A stretch of 7,345 bases of DNA, taken from assembly GCA_030598645.1 (NCBI GenBank), contig JAUVPN010000135.1, forward strand, positions 1 to 7,345. Reading direction: 5' to 3'. Below the pieces are notes generated by a model. It made no database searches and was not told where the DNA came from. It was given only the letters and a program-made list of their open reading frames with translations. Shown here piece after piece: positions 1 to 5,794 of this stretch; the stretch's first letter is position 1, and each line of letters begins with the position of its first letter. This stretch comes from Hyphomicrobium sp. Its GTDB lineage: Bacteria > Pseudomonadota > Alphaproteobacteria > Rhizobiales > Hyphomicrobiaceae. The translations under genes were made by a program, and so were the position numbers.

Positions 1-1263
1 AAGGACCGAGAAGCAAACCTCCGCGCCATCGCGGGGTTCTCGGCATTAGACGCCGAAGCTTGGAAAACTTGGAATGCCGACTTTGATCGCTGCGCCCCTT
101 ACCTCTTTCGTATTCTCGGATCGCCTCTTGCTCGTGCAGGTCCCCTTGAGCACGTGTTCGATGATGAGGATGGCGTACCGGATTCCGTACGGCAAACGTT
201 GCGTGAAATCTTGTTTAGCTCATTGAGAGAGGTCCTAACCACTCGATTTGAGAGCGACGCGGTCCAGGCCATGATCGCGGCCTGGGCGCTCCATTTCGAC
301 TACGCTCCGGACATCGCGGGCGGCTGCTGGTACCCGTTTATCGAAACAAATGTCGGCCAGCAGTCGGGAGCGATGCTAGCCAAGGGTGGATCGGGACGGG
401 TCGCATCGGCACTAGCCGAACTGATATCTGATGTGGGCGGAGAAGTTCGCACGGAACAGACGTTCGAGAAGATTGTGGTGGAAGATGGCCGCGCCGTTGG
501 TGTCCGGTTGGCGAGCGGCGAGGAACTGCGAGCCTCGCGTGCGATTGTTGCCTGTGTCACGCCGACGGCGCTTCTAAAGTTGACGGATGGGCACCTGACA
601 GAGCGAGAAGCCAACTTGGCGCGGAACTATCGATACGGTCCCGGCGCTCTGCTTATCCATTTGGCTCTGTCGGACCTGCCGAATTGGAGGGCCGAAGGTG
701 CCCGCCGCTGTTTCTACATCCACGTCGGCTCCTTTCTTGACTACCTTGCCGCAACGTACCAGCAAGCAATGGCCGGGTTGCTTAGTGCGGAACCGTTCTT
801 TTGCATCACGCAGCCGACACTGCATGACCCCTCCATCGCGCCCGGAGGCCATCATGTGTTGCGCATCTTTGTCCGGGCTGTCCCGGCCGAGATTCGGGGC
901 GATGCGGGCAGAATGATCCAAGGCCAAACCTGGACTGAAGAAGTCAAGGAGTCATTTGCTGACCATGTCCTGGACCTCGTGGAGGAGCACGCTCCAGGCA
1001 TCCGCGATAAAATCCTGGCCAAGGTGATCCAATCACCCTTGGACCTGGAAGAGTTGAATCCCAACCTAGTCGATGGAGACAACAACGCGGGCAGTATGCA
1101 ACTTGCGCAGTTTTATTGGGGCCGCCCATTCCCTGGCTCCACCGACCAGCGGATGCCAATCTCAGGGCTCTATATGTGCGGCGCCGCGACCTGGCCGGGC
1201 GGGGGAACAAACCCCGGCTCGGGGGTATTTGTGGCGCAGGAGATTCTAGCGGACAACCAATAG
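1..1263 (+). CDS. NAD(P)/FAD-dependent oxidoreductase, phytoene desaturase (CrtI)-like, 5'-truncated by the window
   Basis: Frame 1 is open from the first base to the TAG at 1261-1263, giving 420 visible residues, so the real start and the N-terminal FAD-binding GxGxxG motif lie upstream. The GTG at 154 is internal. The residues encoded at about 370-450 (MLAKGGSGRVASALAELI, then GGEVRTEQTFEKIVVEDGRA) are the typical central part of CrtI/FAD amine-oxidase-like enzymes, where a substrate-side loop precedes the returning FAD-binding strands. The C-terminus at 1168-1260 carries GLYMCGAATWPGGGTNPGSG, the conserved C-terminal FAD contact of carotenoid desaturases and their relatives. Family members oxidise carotenoids, retinoids or other lipophilic substrates in the cytosol or at the membrane; the substrate here cannot be deduced. 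No crt neighbours are visible, so a carotenoid role is not supported. The next gene is convergent. Confidence 0.9.
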   Translation, partial: KDREANLRAIAGFSALDAEAWKTWNADFDRCAPYLFRILGSPLARAGPLEHVFDDEDGVPDSVRQTLREILFSSLREVLTTRFESDAVQAMIAAWALHFDYAPDIAGGCWYPFIETNVGQQSGAMLAKGGSGRVASALAELISDVGGEVRTEQTFEKIVVEDGRAVGVRLASGEELRASRAIVACVTPTALLKLTDGHLTEREANLARNYRYGPGALLIHLALSDLPNWRAEGARRCFYIHVGSFLDYLAATYQQAMAGLLSAEPFFCITQPTLHDPSIAPGGHHVLRIFVRAVPAEIRGDAGRMIQGQTWTEEVKESFADHVLDLVEEHAPGIRDKILAKVIQSPLDLEELNPNLVDGDNNAGSMQLAQFYWGRPFPGSTDQRMPISGLYMCGAATWPGGGTNPGSGVFVAQEILADNQ

Positions 1264-1322
1264 GTCGCTAGCGGTGCCGGTCTCTAAGGCAGGACCCGCC
1301 GCGATCTGTTGTTTAGCCCTCG

Positions 1323-1350
1323 GTGTCCGCTTTGGGTCAAAAGCGGACAT
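1323..1350 (+). repeat. Palindromic repeat, TGTCCGCTTT/AAAGCGGACA type, single copy
   Basis: A perfect 10-bp inverted repeat (TGTCCGCTTT at 1324-1333, AAAGCGGACA at 1340-1349) flanks the 6-nt loop GGGTCA. The same unit recurs at 2729, 2774 and, in variant form, 2819, and in inverted orientation at 6769-6842. It lies between two convergent genes, where a hairpin could act as a bidirectional terminator, but no T-tract follows on either strand. A dispersed REP-like element is an equally good reading. Confidence 0.85.
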
Positions 1351-1502
1351 GGCCTTAGATCTCACCTGAATGGATGGCGTGTTGAGACAATCGTATGCGA
1401 ACGCTGCCATGTCGATCGAAGTGCATCAGCCGGATTCGCTCAGCCAACATGGTACCGTTTCAGGGGAGCAGGTCGGCTCCTCTTTCCGCTTCCTTCTTTT
1501 TA

Positions 1503-2480
1503 TCAGGTCGGGTGTGCCATCTGTCGGTTGCCGACCTTATCGAAATACTCTTTTCTGGCTCGCCCGAGGCGCTTATTGAGCAGGCTCCTCCACGCGAACG
1601 GAGCGACCCAGATCTTATATCGATAGTACGGTAAAAGGAGCAGACGCACGATGTCACGAGGATCAAACGCTTGGTTCAACGTCCTTGCCGCCTCGTCGCA
1701 GACAAGCTGGATGTCCTCTACCTGAGTAATCTTGTGAAGTAAGAAATCGACGGGGTTGCGTCGCTCAATTTCAGCTATTGTCTCGCAATCGACATATGGC
1801 AGTACCTTTTCGTCTGAAGATAGAACGTTTTGGCTTCGGGGTTTGTGGCCAGTCTCATAGCCAATGAACTCAAGAAAATCGTCGACCTCTGCAATATCGT
1901 GGAAGCGATCGAAGCGTTTGATTGTGGCACAGGCCAGATCAAACTTGCGCTTGTCGCTCATGAAGAAATACGTCCATCCGCGAAGATCCGCACAGTAAAG
2001 CAGCAAGTGCGCCGTCATTGGATTGCGGAGCATTGATCTGCAGAAATCATCAAGGCGAAGCCTTCGCTTGATCGACTCCGAATTACGATGATGCCGATAA
2101 TTATATAATGATAGACACCACCTGGCTGGATGTCGCCAGAAACACACTTTGTGATAGTTGCGCTCACGACCGTGCAGCAGAGAAAAAGACGCATAGTGTC
2201 CTACAATGGTGTTGTCTGCGACACCTCGCGGCGCAAGAAATTTCTTTTTCAAAAATAAGTCGCAGATCAGCACTTTGTTCTTTGGCGGGTCAACGATCGC
2301 ACTCTTTCCGCACCAGTTCTCTATGTGTCTTATGACCGTGCGTCCGCCTGTCTTTGGGATGTGGAAAAAGTACAAGTCCTTTGCGCCGTCATTGTCTGAC
2401 TTCGCTGTTAAACCAGTCTGCGGCGTGTCCATTCTACGAGTGTTCATTGGCACTGCCTCGTTGGGAGCCAACTCGAACAT
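1503..2480 (-). CDS. PAPS-dependent sulfotransferase family protein (heparan-sulfate 2-O-sulfotransferase-like)
   Basis: 325 residues. Residues 37-48 read YFFHIPKTGGRT, the 5'-phosphosulfate-binding loop that holds PAPS in the Golgi/bacterial carbohydrate sulfotransferase superfamily. GHY at 94-96 sits where the family carries a GH motif after the second strand. Residues 114-128 (FWRHPARWCLSLYNY) match the 3'-phosphate-binding motif, with R116 and S124 as the expected contacts. Length fits a single-domain enzyme. It should transfer sulfate from PAPS to a sugar hydroxyl, probably on a surface polysaccharide or lipo-oligosaccharide; the acceptor is unknown. No signal peptide is evident. The ATG at 2480 has AGAGAG about 9 nt upstream, whereas the ATG at 2447 (residue 12) has GAGG at 8 nt, so the true start may be 2447. 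The gene stands alone, without sulfate-activation (cysDN/nodPQ-like) neighbours, and looks richer in A+T than its flanks, which suggests transfer. Confidence 0.85.
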   Translation of the reverse strand: MFELAPNEAVPMNTRRMDTPQTGLTAKSDNDGAKDLYFFHIPKTGGRTVIRHIENWCGKSAIVDPPKNKVLICDLFLKKKFLAPRGVADNTIVGHYASFSLLHGRERNYHKVCFWRHPARWCLSLYNYRHHRNSESIKRRLRLDDFCRSMLRNPMTAHLLLYCADLRGWTYFFMSDKRKFDLACATIKRFDRFHDIAEVDDFLEFIGYETGHKPRSQNVLSSDEKVLPYVDCETIAEIERRNPVDFLLHKITQVEDIQLVCDEAARTLNQAFDPRDIVRLLLLPYYRYKIWVAPFAWRSLLNKRLGRARKEYFDKVGNRQMAHPT

Positions 2481-3103
2481 ATGCAGGAACTCTCTGAATC
2501 CTCGTAGCCCGAGTCGTAAAAGTGTGTGGAGACATTCATCAACTGGATTCGGCCGGATCGCGAACAGCGATAGTTCTGTATTGTATAATTGCGACGCGCC
2601 GCCAGGCGCTCGTTATGGCTCTAGATGATGGTCACCCATCTCTCGGTTCGCCCGGGAGCGGGAGCCCAAAGTTGTCGGGCACTCAAGAGCATAGGTTGGA
2701 GCCCGGGCAGTCTCCTTTCGGGCCTCCTATGTCCGCTTTGGGTCAAAAGCAGACATTTGATCCTGCCTCGCTGATGTCCGCTTTGGGTCAAAAGCAGACA
2801 TTTGAGCGTTCGTCGGCGATGTCCGCTTTACCCCCGAAAGCGGACATTCCCACTGACAGGAAACAGCTCCTCATAGAGCCTTTCCACAAACTTGTGGACA
2901 GCCGCGCCTTGCTGCCTAACGTAGGGTGCCCAAACCCCCTTAGATTCTTACGGACGTGTCGCGGCCACCGTAAACCAAGATTCTTGGATGCCTCCAGATG
3001 GCACAACGCGTTGCGCACCGGCTGAAATGGACGCATTGCAACGCCCGCAAGGCGCACTGTTGGCCCGAGCCTTATGGGATTGAGCTGAAGGGTTAGTAGC
3101 GCG
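2481..3103. other. 623-bp stretch without a convincing gene; carries a repeat array
   Basis: The only long plus-strand frame here (2522-3025) exists because the 45-bp repeat period is a multiple of three. An imperfect hairpin (GGAGCCCG at 2698-2705 with CGGGCCTCC at 2719-2727) precedes the array. From 2848 to 3103 I see no domain, tRNA or clear repeat. Short frames such as 2998-3096 have no ribosome binding site and resemble nothing I know. The array may lie in the 3' untranslated part of the minus-strand operon that ends at 3104. Confidence 0.6.
2729..2847 (+). repeat. Tandem array of three palindromic units, period 45 bp
   Basis: Units start at 2729, 2774 and 2819, exactly 45 bp apart: a 28- to 29-bp palindrome plus a 17-bp spacer. 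The first two carry the GGGTCA loop and one mismatch in the right arm (AGCAGACA instead of AGCGGACA). The third has the variant loop TACCCCCG and intact GTCCGCTTT and AAAGCGGAC arms. The last two units with their spacer (2774-2847, 74 bp) match, in inverted orientation, the 74-bp segment at 6769-6842. The array is a dispersed, probably structured, repeat and not protein coding. Confidence 0.88.
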
Positions 3104-3205
3104 TCAATCCTTGGTCTGCTGATAGACTACCCAAATGATCCCGCTCAGCATCACAATTTCCAATAAGCCAGTCCGCAGCACTGGTTCAGTCAGTAAGTCC
3201 GTCAT
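3104..3205 (-). CDS. 33-aa single-helix membrane microprotein, unknown function
   Basis: The frame MTDLLTEPVLRTG... ends in TGA at 3104-3106. Residues 14-28 (LLEIVMLSGIIWVVY) form one hydrophobic segment, followed by a polar tail QQTKD, as in small membrane-anchored regulators or subunits. The start at 3205 is chosen because AAAAGGGGG lies 5 nt upstream; the longer frame back to 3325 would overlap the preceding gene heavily and has no such signal. It begins 16 nt after the stop of the 79-aa gene, so it is probably the last gene of the same transcript. I do not recognise the family. Genes this small are uncertain, but the strong ribosome binding site and the amphipathic layout support it. Confidence 0.6.
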   Translation of the reverse strand: MTDLLTEPVLRTGLLEIVMLSGIIWVVYQQTKD

Positions 3206-3210
3206 GACTG

Positions 3211-3219
3211 CCCCCTTTT
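3211..3219 (-). promoter_or_regulatory. Ribosome binding site of the 33-aa gene
   Basis: On the minus strand AAAAGGGGG is followed by CAGTC and then ATG. It closely resembles the leader of the 80-aa gene (AAAAGAGGGGGTAGTT before ATG), which suggests a shared origin or a shared translation level. It decides the start at 3205. Confidence 0.65.
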
Positions 3220-3221
3220 GT

Positions 3222-3461
3222 TCATTGCAGCAGCCCTGATCCCCTGTCGTCTTCGTGGCTGTCGGCGACTTCGAGCGCCTTCTGGTAAAGCTTGATCCGC
3301 GAGCGCCGAAGCTCGCGGGGCTCAATCGATGATAAGATGCCCACCATCGACGTTATTAGGGCTTCGAGGCAGCCTTCCCTGGTGATTGGACCGTCTGACG
3401 AGTCATAGGCATCGATCACATCCGATATCTTTGCATTCAGACGCTCAGCGTGATCGGCCAT
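3222..3461 (-). CDS. 79-aa helical hypothetical protein, translationally coupled
   Basis: The sequence starts MADHAERLNAKISDVIDAYD and looks almost entirely helical: one helix at 3-20, a polar turn SSDGP, a second at 28-45, and a long basic helix at 48-67 (ELRRSRIKLYQKALEVA). There is no signal peptide or membrane helix. The start at 3461 is preferred over the ATG at 3491 because GAGGG (3469-3473) lies 7 nt upstream and because its ATG shares one base with the upstream gene's stop codon (TGATG), a classic coupling arrangement. The stop TGA is at 3222-3224. The family is not recognised. It could be a small binding partner of the preceding 80-aa protein, to judge only from the coupling. Confidence 0.75.
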   Translation of the reverse strand: MADHAERLNAKISDVIDAYDSSDGPITREGCLEALITSMVGILSSIEPRELRRSRIKLYQKALEVADSHEDDRGSGLLQ

Positions 3462-3703
3462 CAGTGTGCCCTCGATACTGCGTCTTGCCACTCGTTGGTG
3501 GTTGACAGGCCCAATTCCGTAACCCGAACCCAGGTCGTTTCATCGACAAGTTTGAACTCCGCCAACCCGTCGCACTGCATCCTGAGCATGAGAGCGGCGA
3601 ACTCGCTGTCGTTGAGGTCCGGCATCTCTCGCCTCAGGTCGTCCGTGAGAATCCATCCGTCCTTACGAAGAGCGCATTCGCTCGTTCCCTGAAACTGAGC
3701 CAT
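3461..3703 (-). CDS. 80-aa small protein, possible winged-helix fold
   Basis: The sequence starts MAQFQGTSECALRKDGWILT. After a short polar start come a helix at 19-27 (LTDDLRREM), a second at 31-45 (NDSEFAALMLRMQCDG), and a strand-turn-strand at 47-62 (LAEFKLVDETTWVRVT). That order, helix-helix then a beta wing, is what compact winged-helix domains show, so DNA binding is possible; this is a pattern reading, not a family match. The start at 3703 is supported by GAGGGGG five nucleotides upstream. It lies 36 nt after the stop of the 434-aa gene and its TGA overlaps the next ATG, placing it in the middle of the operon. No membrane segment is visible. Confidence 0.78.
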   Translation of the reverse strand: MAQFQGTSECALRKDGWILTDDLRREMPDLNDSEFAALMLRMQCDGLAEFKLVDETTWVRVTELGLSTTNEWQDAVSRAH

Positions 3704-3708
3704 AACTA

Positions 3709-3715
3709 CCCCCTC
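3709..3715 (-). promoter_or_regulatory. Ribosome binding site of the 80-aa gene
   Basis: GAGGGGG on the minus strand, then TAGTT, then ATG at 3703. It is unusually strong and G-rich. It shares the AAAAG(A)GGGGG-N5-ATG form with the 33-aa gene, and GGGGG-N5-ATG with the 39-aa gene. Confidence 0.7.
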
Positions 3716-3739
3716 TTTTCACTCACTGAGGCCAAGTGG

Positions 3740-5044
3740 TTACAAAGAACCCGCAAAGCGCACATTTACGAGTTGAATAATGTCGTTACGCTCGCGCGTA
3801 AAAACGTCGGTTCCCTTAAAGACCTGCTTTATCCGTTCGGTAAAATCGTATGGCGTCAGAGGAGGCGCGCGATGATGCTGACACCAAGCCTCATAGTCGA
3901 GGTATACGTCGCTGAATGGGACCGCCGTGCCCCCGCGCTCCTCAAGCCGATCAACTACGTATTCATAAACCTTCCGCGTTGGCGTCAGCGCCGATAAATG
4001 ACGTCCGCGCGCCAAACCTCTTCCATGCATCTTAGGCATCGGCTTGGGCGATGTAGCTGCGGGTTGGCACGCCTTGGGGCGCATAAGCGCGAGCGCCACA
4101 AAAGCAAACGCAATCAACAGTTCTAGAAACGCTGCGAGCGCAAACTTCTGCCAGGTCGCTGCTGTAACGGCGGTCACGTTGGGAAACCGGAAAAGCGGCG
4201 TGTGCTCCGCCACCTCAGTCTGCAAGTCTTTCGGCGGCGCGGCTTCGGCGCGGGGCGTTTTGATCACTGGCGTTGAAGCTTCTTCGGTGCGCGGCGTCTC
4301 GATCACTGGCGATGGGGTTTCTTCGGTGCGCGGCGTCTCGATTACTGGCTTCGGGGCGTCGGCAAGCCGCATCTGGATCATGGCGCGCTCAACTCTGAGC
4401 GCGTTGACGCGTTCAGTTGCCGCTCGGTTCTTTTTTGCTTCCTCGACGGCCGCAAGCGCCTGGCGCTCATCGGATTCGCGTTGGCGACATGGATTGCTCT
4501 CGCTGCTGCGACTCGATGAGCATGCCGCCTCGCGGCTCTCCTTTGCTGCGGCCGCCGCCGTTTTCGCAGCCTCAACCACCGCGGCGGTAATCATTTCATA
4601 GTCACGCAGGCCGGCCAGCTCGCGTTGAATGCGATCTAAGGCGTCGCGGTCCTCTGCATACGGATCGAAGACCTTGATGGGTTCCACGTCGGGTTCAGGT
4701 ACGGGTTCCACCGGCGGTTCGTCGTAGAGTTCCACCGGCGGTTCGTCGTAGCGTTCTTGAACCGCACGTAACGTGATTGAAAGAGTTGCCCCTAGGGCTA
4801 CGAGCGCCAAGAACCCCACGAAGATCGAGCCCGCGCGACTACGCTGCCAGAGGTACACAGCGATGGCGGGGTCAACCAGACCGCCAATTGCAAATAGCGC
4901 GAAGATGAGTGCAACGACGGCGCCGCTCGCGGGCGCACCGCTCGACACGTAGCCATAGCGGGCTACGAGCCCCACGACGATCATGCCCGCCACGACGGCG
5001 GACGCACCGATAATTCGATGCATGATTCCCCGGCCCCCAATCAT
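3740..5044 (-). CDS. 434-aa membrane protein: three TM helices, coiled coil, Pro-rich repeats, fourth TM helix, C-terminal winged-helix-like domain
   Basis: I do not recognise the whole protein. Hydrophobic helices lie at about 11-32, 42-66 and 72-94. An acidic, proline-rich linker (99-125) contains YDEPPVE twice. Residues 131-228 are Ala/Glu/Lys/Arg-rich and probably coiled coil, broken by the Ser-rich CSSSRSSESNPC (175-186). Three 13-residue repeats (KPVIETPRTEETP type) fill 232-270, and a fourth membrane helix lies at about 301-321. Residues 354-430 form a soluble domain, with FSDVYLDYEAWCQHHR and PLTPYDFTERIKQVF, then a DIIQLVNVRF strand. This resembles the winged-helix domain at the C-terminus of P4/D5-type phage primases. 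The start codon overlaps the preceding stop (ATGA) but has no good ribosome binding site; the ATG at 5023 (residue 8) has GGGG four nt upstream and may be used. A membrane-anchored nucleic-acid-binding scaffold is the inferred role. Confidence 0.87.
   Translation of the reverse strand: MIGGRGIMHRIIGASAVVAGMIVVGLVARYGYVSSGAPASGAVVALIFALFAIGGLVDPAIAVYLWQRSRAGSIFVGFLALVALGATLSITLRAVQERYDEPPVELYDEPPVEPVPEPDVEPIKVFDPYAEDRDALDRIQRELAGLRDYEMITAAVVEAAKTAAAAAKESREAACSSSRSSESNPCRQRESDERQALAAVEEAKKNRAATERVNALRVERAMIQMRLADAPKPVIETPRTEETPSPVIETPRTEEASTPVIKTPRAEAAPPKDLQTEVAEHTPLFRFPNVTAVTAATWQKFALAAFLELLIAFAFVALALMRPKACQPAATSPKPMPKMHGRGLARGRHLSALTPTRKVYEYVVDRLEERGGTAVPFSDVYLDYEAWCQHHRAPPLTPYDFTERIKQVFKGTDVFTRERNDIIQLVNVRFAGSL
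4235..4351 (-). repeat. Three in-frame 39-bp tandem repeats within the 434-aa gene
   Basis: They encode residues 232-270 as KPVIETPRTEETP, SPVIETPRTEEAS and TPVIKTPRAEAAP. The period is 39 bp, so copy-number change would keep the frame. The segment is probably an extended spacer between the coiled coil and the last membrane helix. Confidence 0.85.
4705..4751 (-). repeat. Two nearly exact 24-bp tandem repeats within the 434-aa gene
   Basis: The units begin at 4705 and 4729 on the plus strand and match over 23 bases. They encode the repeated YDEPPVE motif (residues 99-112) just after the third membrane helix. The near-identity at DNA level indicates a recent duplication. Confidence 0.85.
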
Positions 5045-5160
5045 CGTATCAACGTTATGACCTGACTAATCACCAACCAGCCGCACACCAGGTAAGCCAC
5101 TGCGATCAGCACTAAGCAAACGTCGTGGATGACGCTGATTATGTCCGCTATGCGGTCCAT
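5041..5160 (-). CDS. 39-aa single-helix membrane microprotein, first gene of the operon
   Basis: The sequence starts MDRIADIISVIHDVC and continues with a hydrophobic span at about 12-36 (VCLVLIAVAYLVCGW, then VISQVITLI), so it is essentially one membrane helix with a short acidic/basic N-terminal tail. The ATG at 5160 is preferred because GGGGG lies 5 nt upstream. A longer version from TTG at 5223 (60 residues, polar extension) is possible, and the GGAGG/GAGGAGG runs near 5180-5215 keep it open. Its TGA overlaps the ATG of the 434-aa gene by four bases (ATGA), so the two are very likely co-translated and may interact in the membrane. I recognise no family. Confidence 0.62.
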   Translation of the reverse strand: MDRIADIISVIHDVCLVLIAVAYLVCGWLVISQVITLIR

Positions 5161-5229
5161 GTCTTCCCCCGCTTTTGCGCTTGTTGGACTGTCCTCCTCT
5201 GTTGCCTGGCCTCCTTGCTGCAAATGAAA

Positions 5230-5249
5230 TAGCGGGATTCGCTCCGCTA
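5230..5249. repeat. Short inverted repeat upstream of the operon
   Basis: TAGCGG (5230-5235) and CCGCTA (5244-5249) flank 8 nt. It sits about 70 bp before the 39-aa start, in a position suited to an operator or a leader hairpin. Confidence 0.45.
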
Positions 5250-5382
5250 CCTACACCGATTTGACCCAATCTACATTCAGCTTGCCCAGCCAAATCGCGA
5301 GCGTCAGGGATCGTTTGACCCACGCCCTAGGTCGCGATCACACGAGTCGTTGTGCCTTGCGCCGCCTCCTCGCGGGGACAAT

Positions 5383-5422
5383 TGGGCCACTTTTATTTTG
5401 AGGGATTTTCGAGAGTGGCCCA
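5383..5422. repeat. Perfect 8-bp inverted repeat TGGGCCAC/GTGGCCCA
   Basis: Arms at 5383-5390 and 5415-5422 with a 24-nt AT-rich loop; GCTTTTT follows the right arm on the plus strand. It could be a protein-binding site or a weak terminator. The arm core TGGGCCA recurs at 5489, 6197 and 6406. Confidence 0.55.
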
Positions 5423-5587
5423 GCTTTTTGCCTGATTATCCCTTTGACGTTGTTATTGAAAATGCACCGCTGGGGCTCGGAGGCCATTTGGGCCACGAAA
5501 TCACGGTACATAGGCCTGACAAGAAGTTCGGCAGCTTCTTTATCTCGAAGGCCACCACCTCCTTGTGGTGTGAGCAACTCGAATTCT

Positions 5588-5624
5588 CCTGGCGCCGAAA
5601 AATTCTCCGTCGAAGGCGCCAAGG
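5588..5624. repeat. Inverted repeat CCTGGCGCC/GGCGCCAAGG with an overlapping direct repeat
   Basis: Arms at 5588-5596 and 5615-5624 pair with one bulge around an 18-nt loop. AATTCTCC occurs at 5582-5589 and 5601-5608, a 19-bp period overlapping the left arm. Together these suggest a structured or protein-bound site. Confidence 0.5.
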
Positions 5625-5794
5625 CACAAACTGGGATTTCGCATCAGCAAACCCCCCGTTCCTAACGAGTCCTCATTCTGTAAGAATCTGGGACGTTCGC
5701 AAACAACACCAGCGAGGGAACTATTAGTGCTGCGGGGAGTCTTGAAGCGGAACGAGCCGGAGACGGTGCCGCCCAAACCGGTACCCCCCCTGCC

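Larger units (their letters stand above)
5161..5683. other. Non-coding divergent region rich in inverted repeats; presumed promoter region of the minus-strand operon
   Basis: No frame here is convincing on either strand; the best two (5350-5727 plus, 5338-5622 minus) overlap each other, start with TTG and have no recognisable domain. The region is locally AT-rich around 5391-5460. It contains inverted repeats at 5230-5249, 5383-5422, 5521-5540, 5553-5570 and 5588-5624, the direct repeat AATTCTCC (5582-5589, 5601-5608), and two copies of TTTGACCCA (5260-5268, 5314-5322). It lies between divergent genes, so it should hold their promoters, but no clear -35/-10 pair stands out. Confidence 0.55.

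Noticed and set aside
1324..1349. Classical Rho-independent terminator
   Set aside because: The stem is good but no T-tract follows on either strand, so it is reported only as a repeat with possible terminator function.
2584..2589. TATAAT on the plus strand as a -10 box
   Set aside because: There is no -35 element about 17 bp upstream and no plus-strand gene downstream; it is upstream of the minus-strand sulfotransferase in the wrong orientation.
2729..2847. CRISPR-like array
   Set aside because: There are only three units, the spacers are similar to each other and to the copy at 6798-6814, and there are no cas genes; it is a dispersed palindromic repeat.
2522..3025. 167-codon plus-strand frame containing MSALGQKQTF repeats
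   Set aside because: It is open because the palindromic array has a 45-bp period. The protein is low in plausibility and this peptide is a familiar artefact of the repeat.
2998..3096. 32-codon ATG frame after the repeat array
   Set aside because: No ribosome binding site, no recognisable motif, and competing open frames over the same bases.
4044..4601. 185-codon plus-strand frame
   Set aside because: It is antisense to the coiled-coil and repeat part of the 434-aa gene; its Ser/Ala/Arg-rich repeats mirror the 39-bp tandem repeats.
5338..5727. Overlapping frames on both strands (125 codons plus, 94 codons minus)
   Set aside because: Both need TTG starts, have no ribosome binding site or known domain, and overlap each other within the inverted-repeat region. 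The minus frame is the less unlikely of the two but is not supported.
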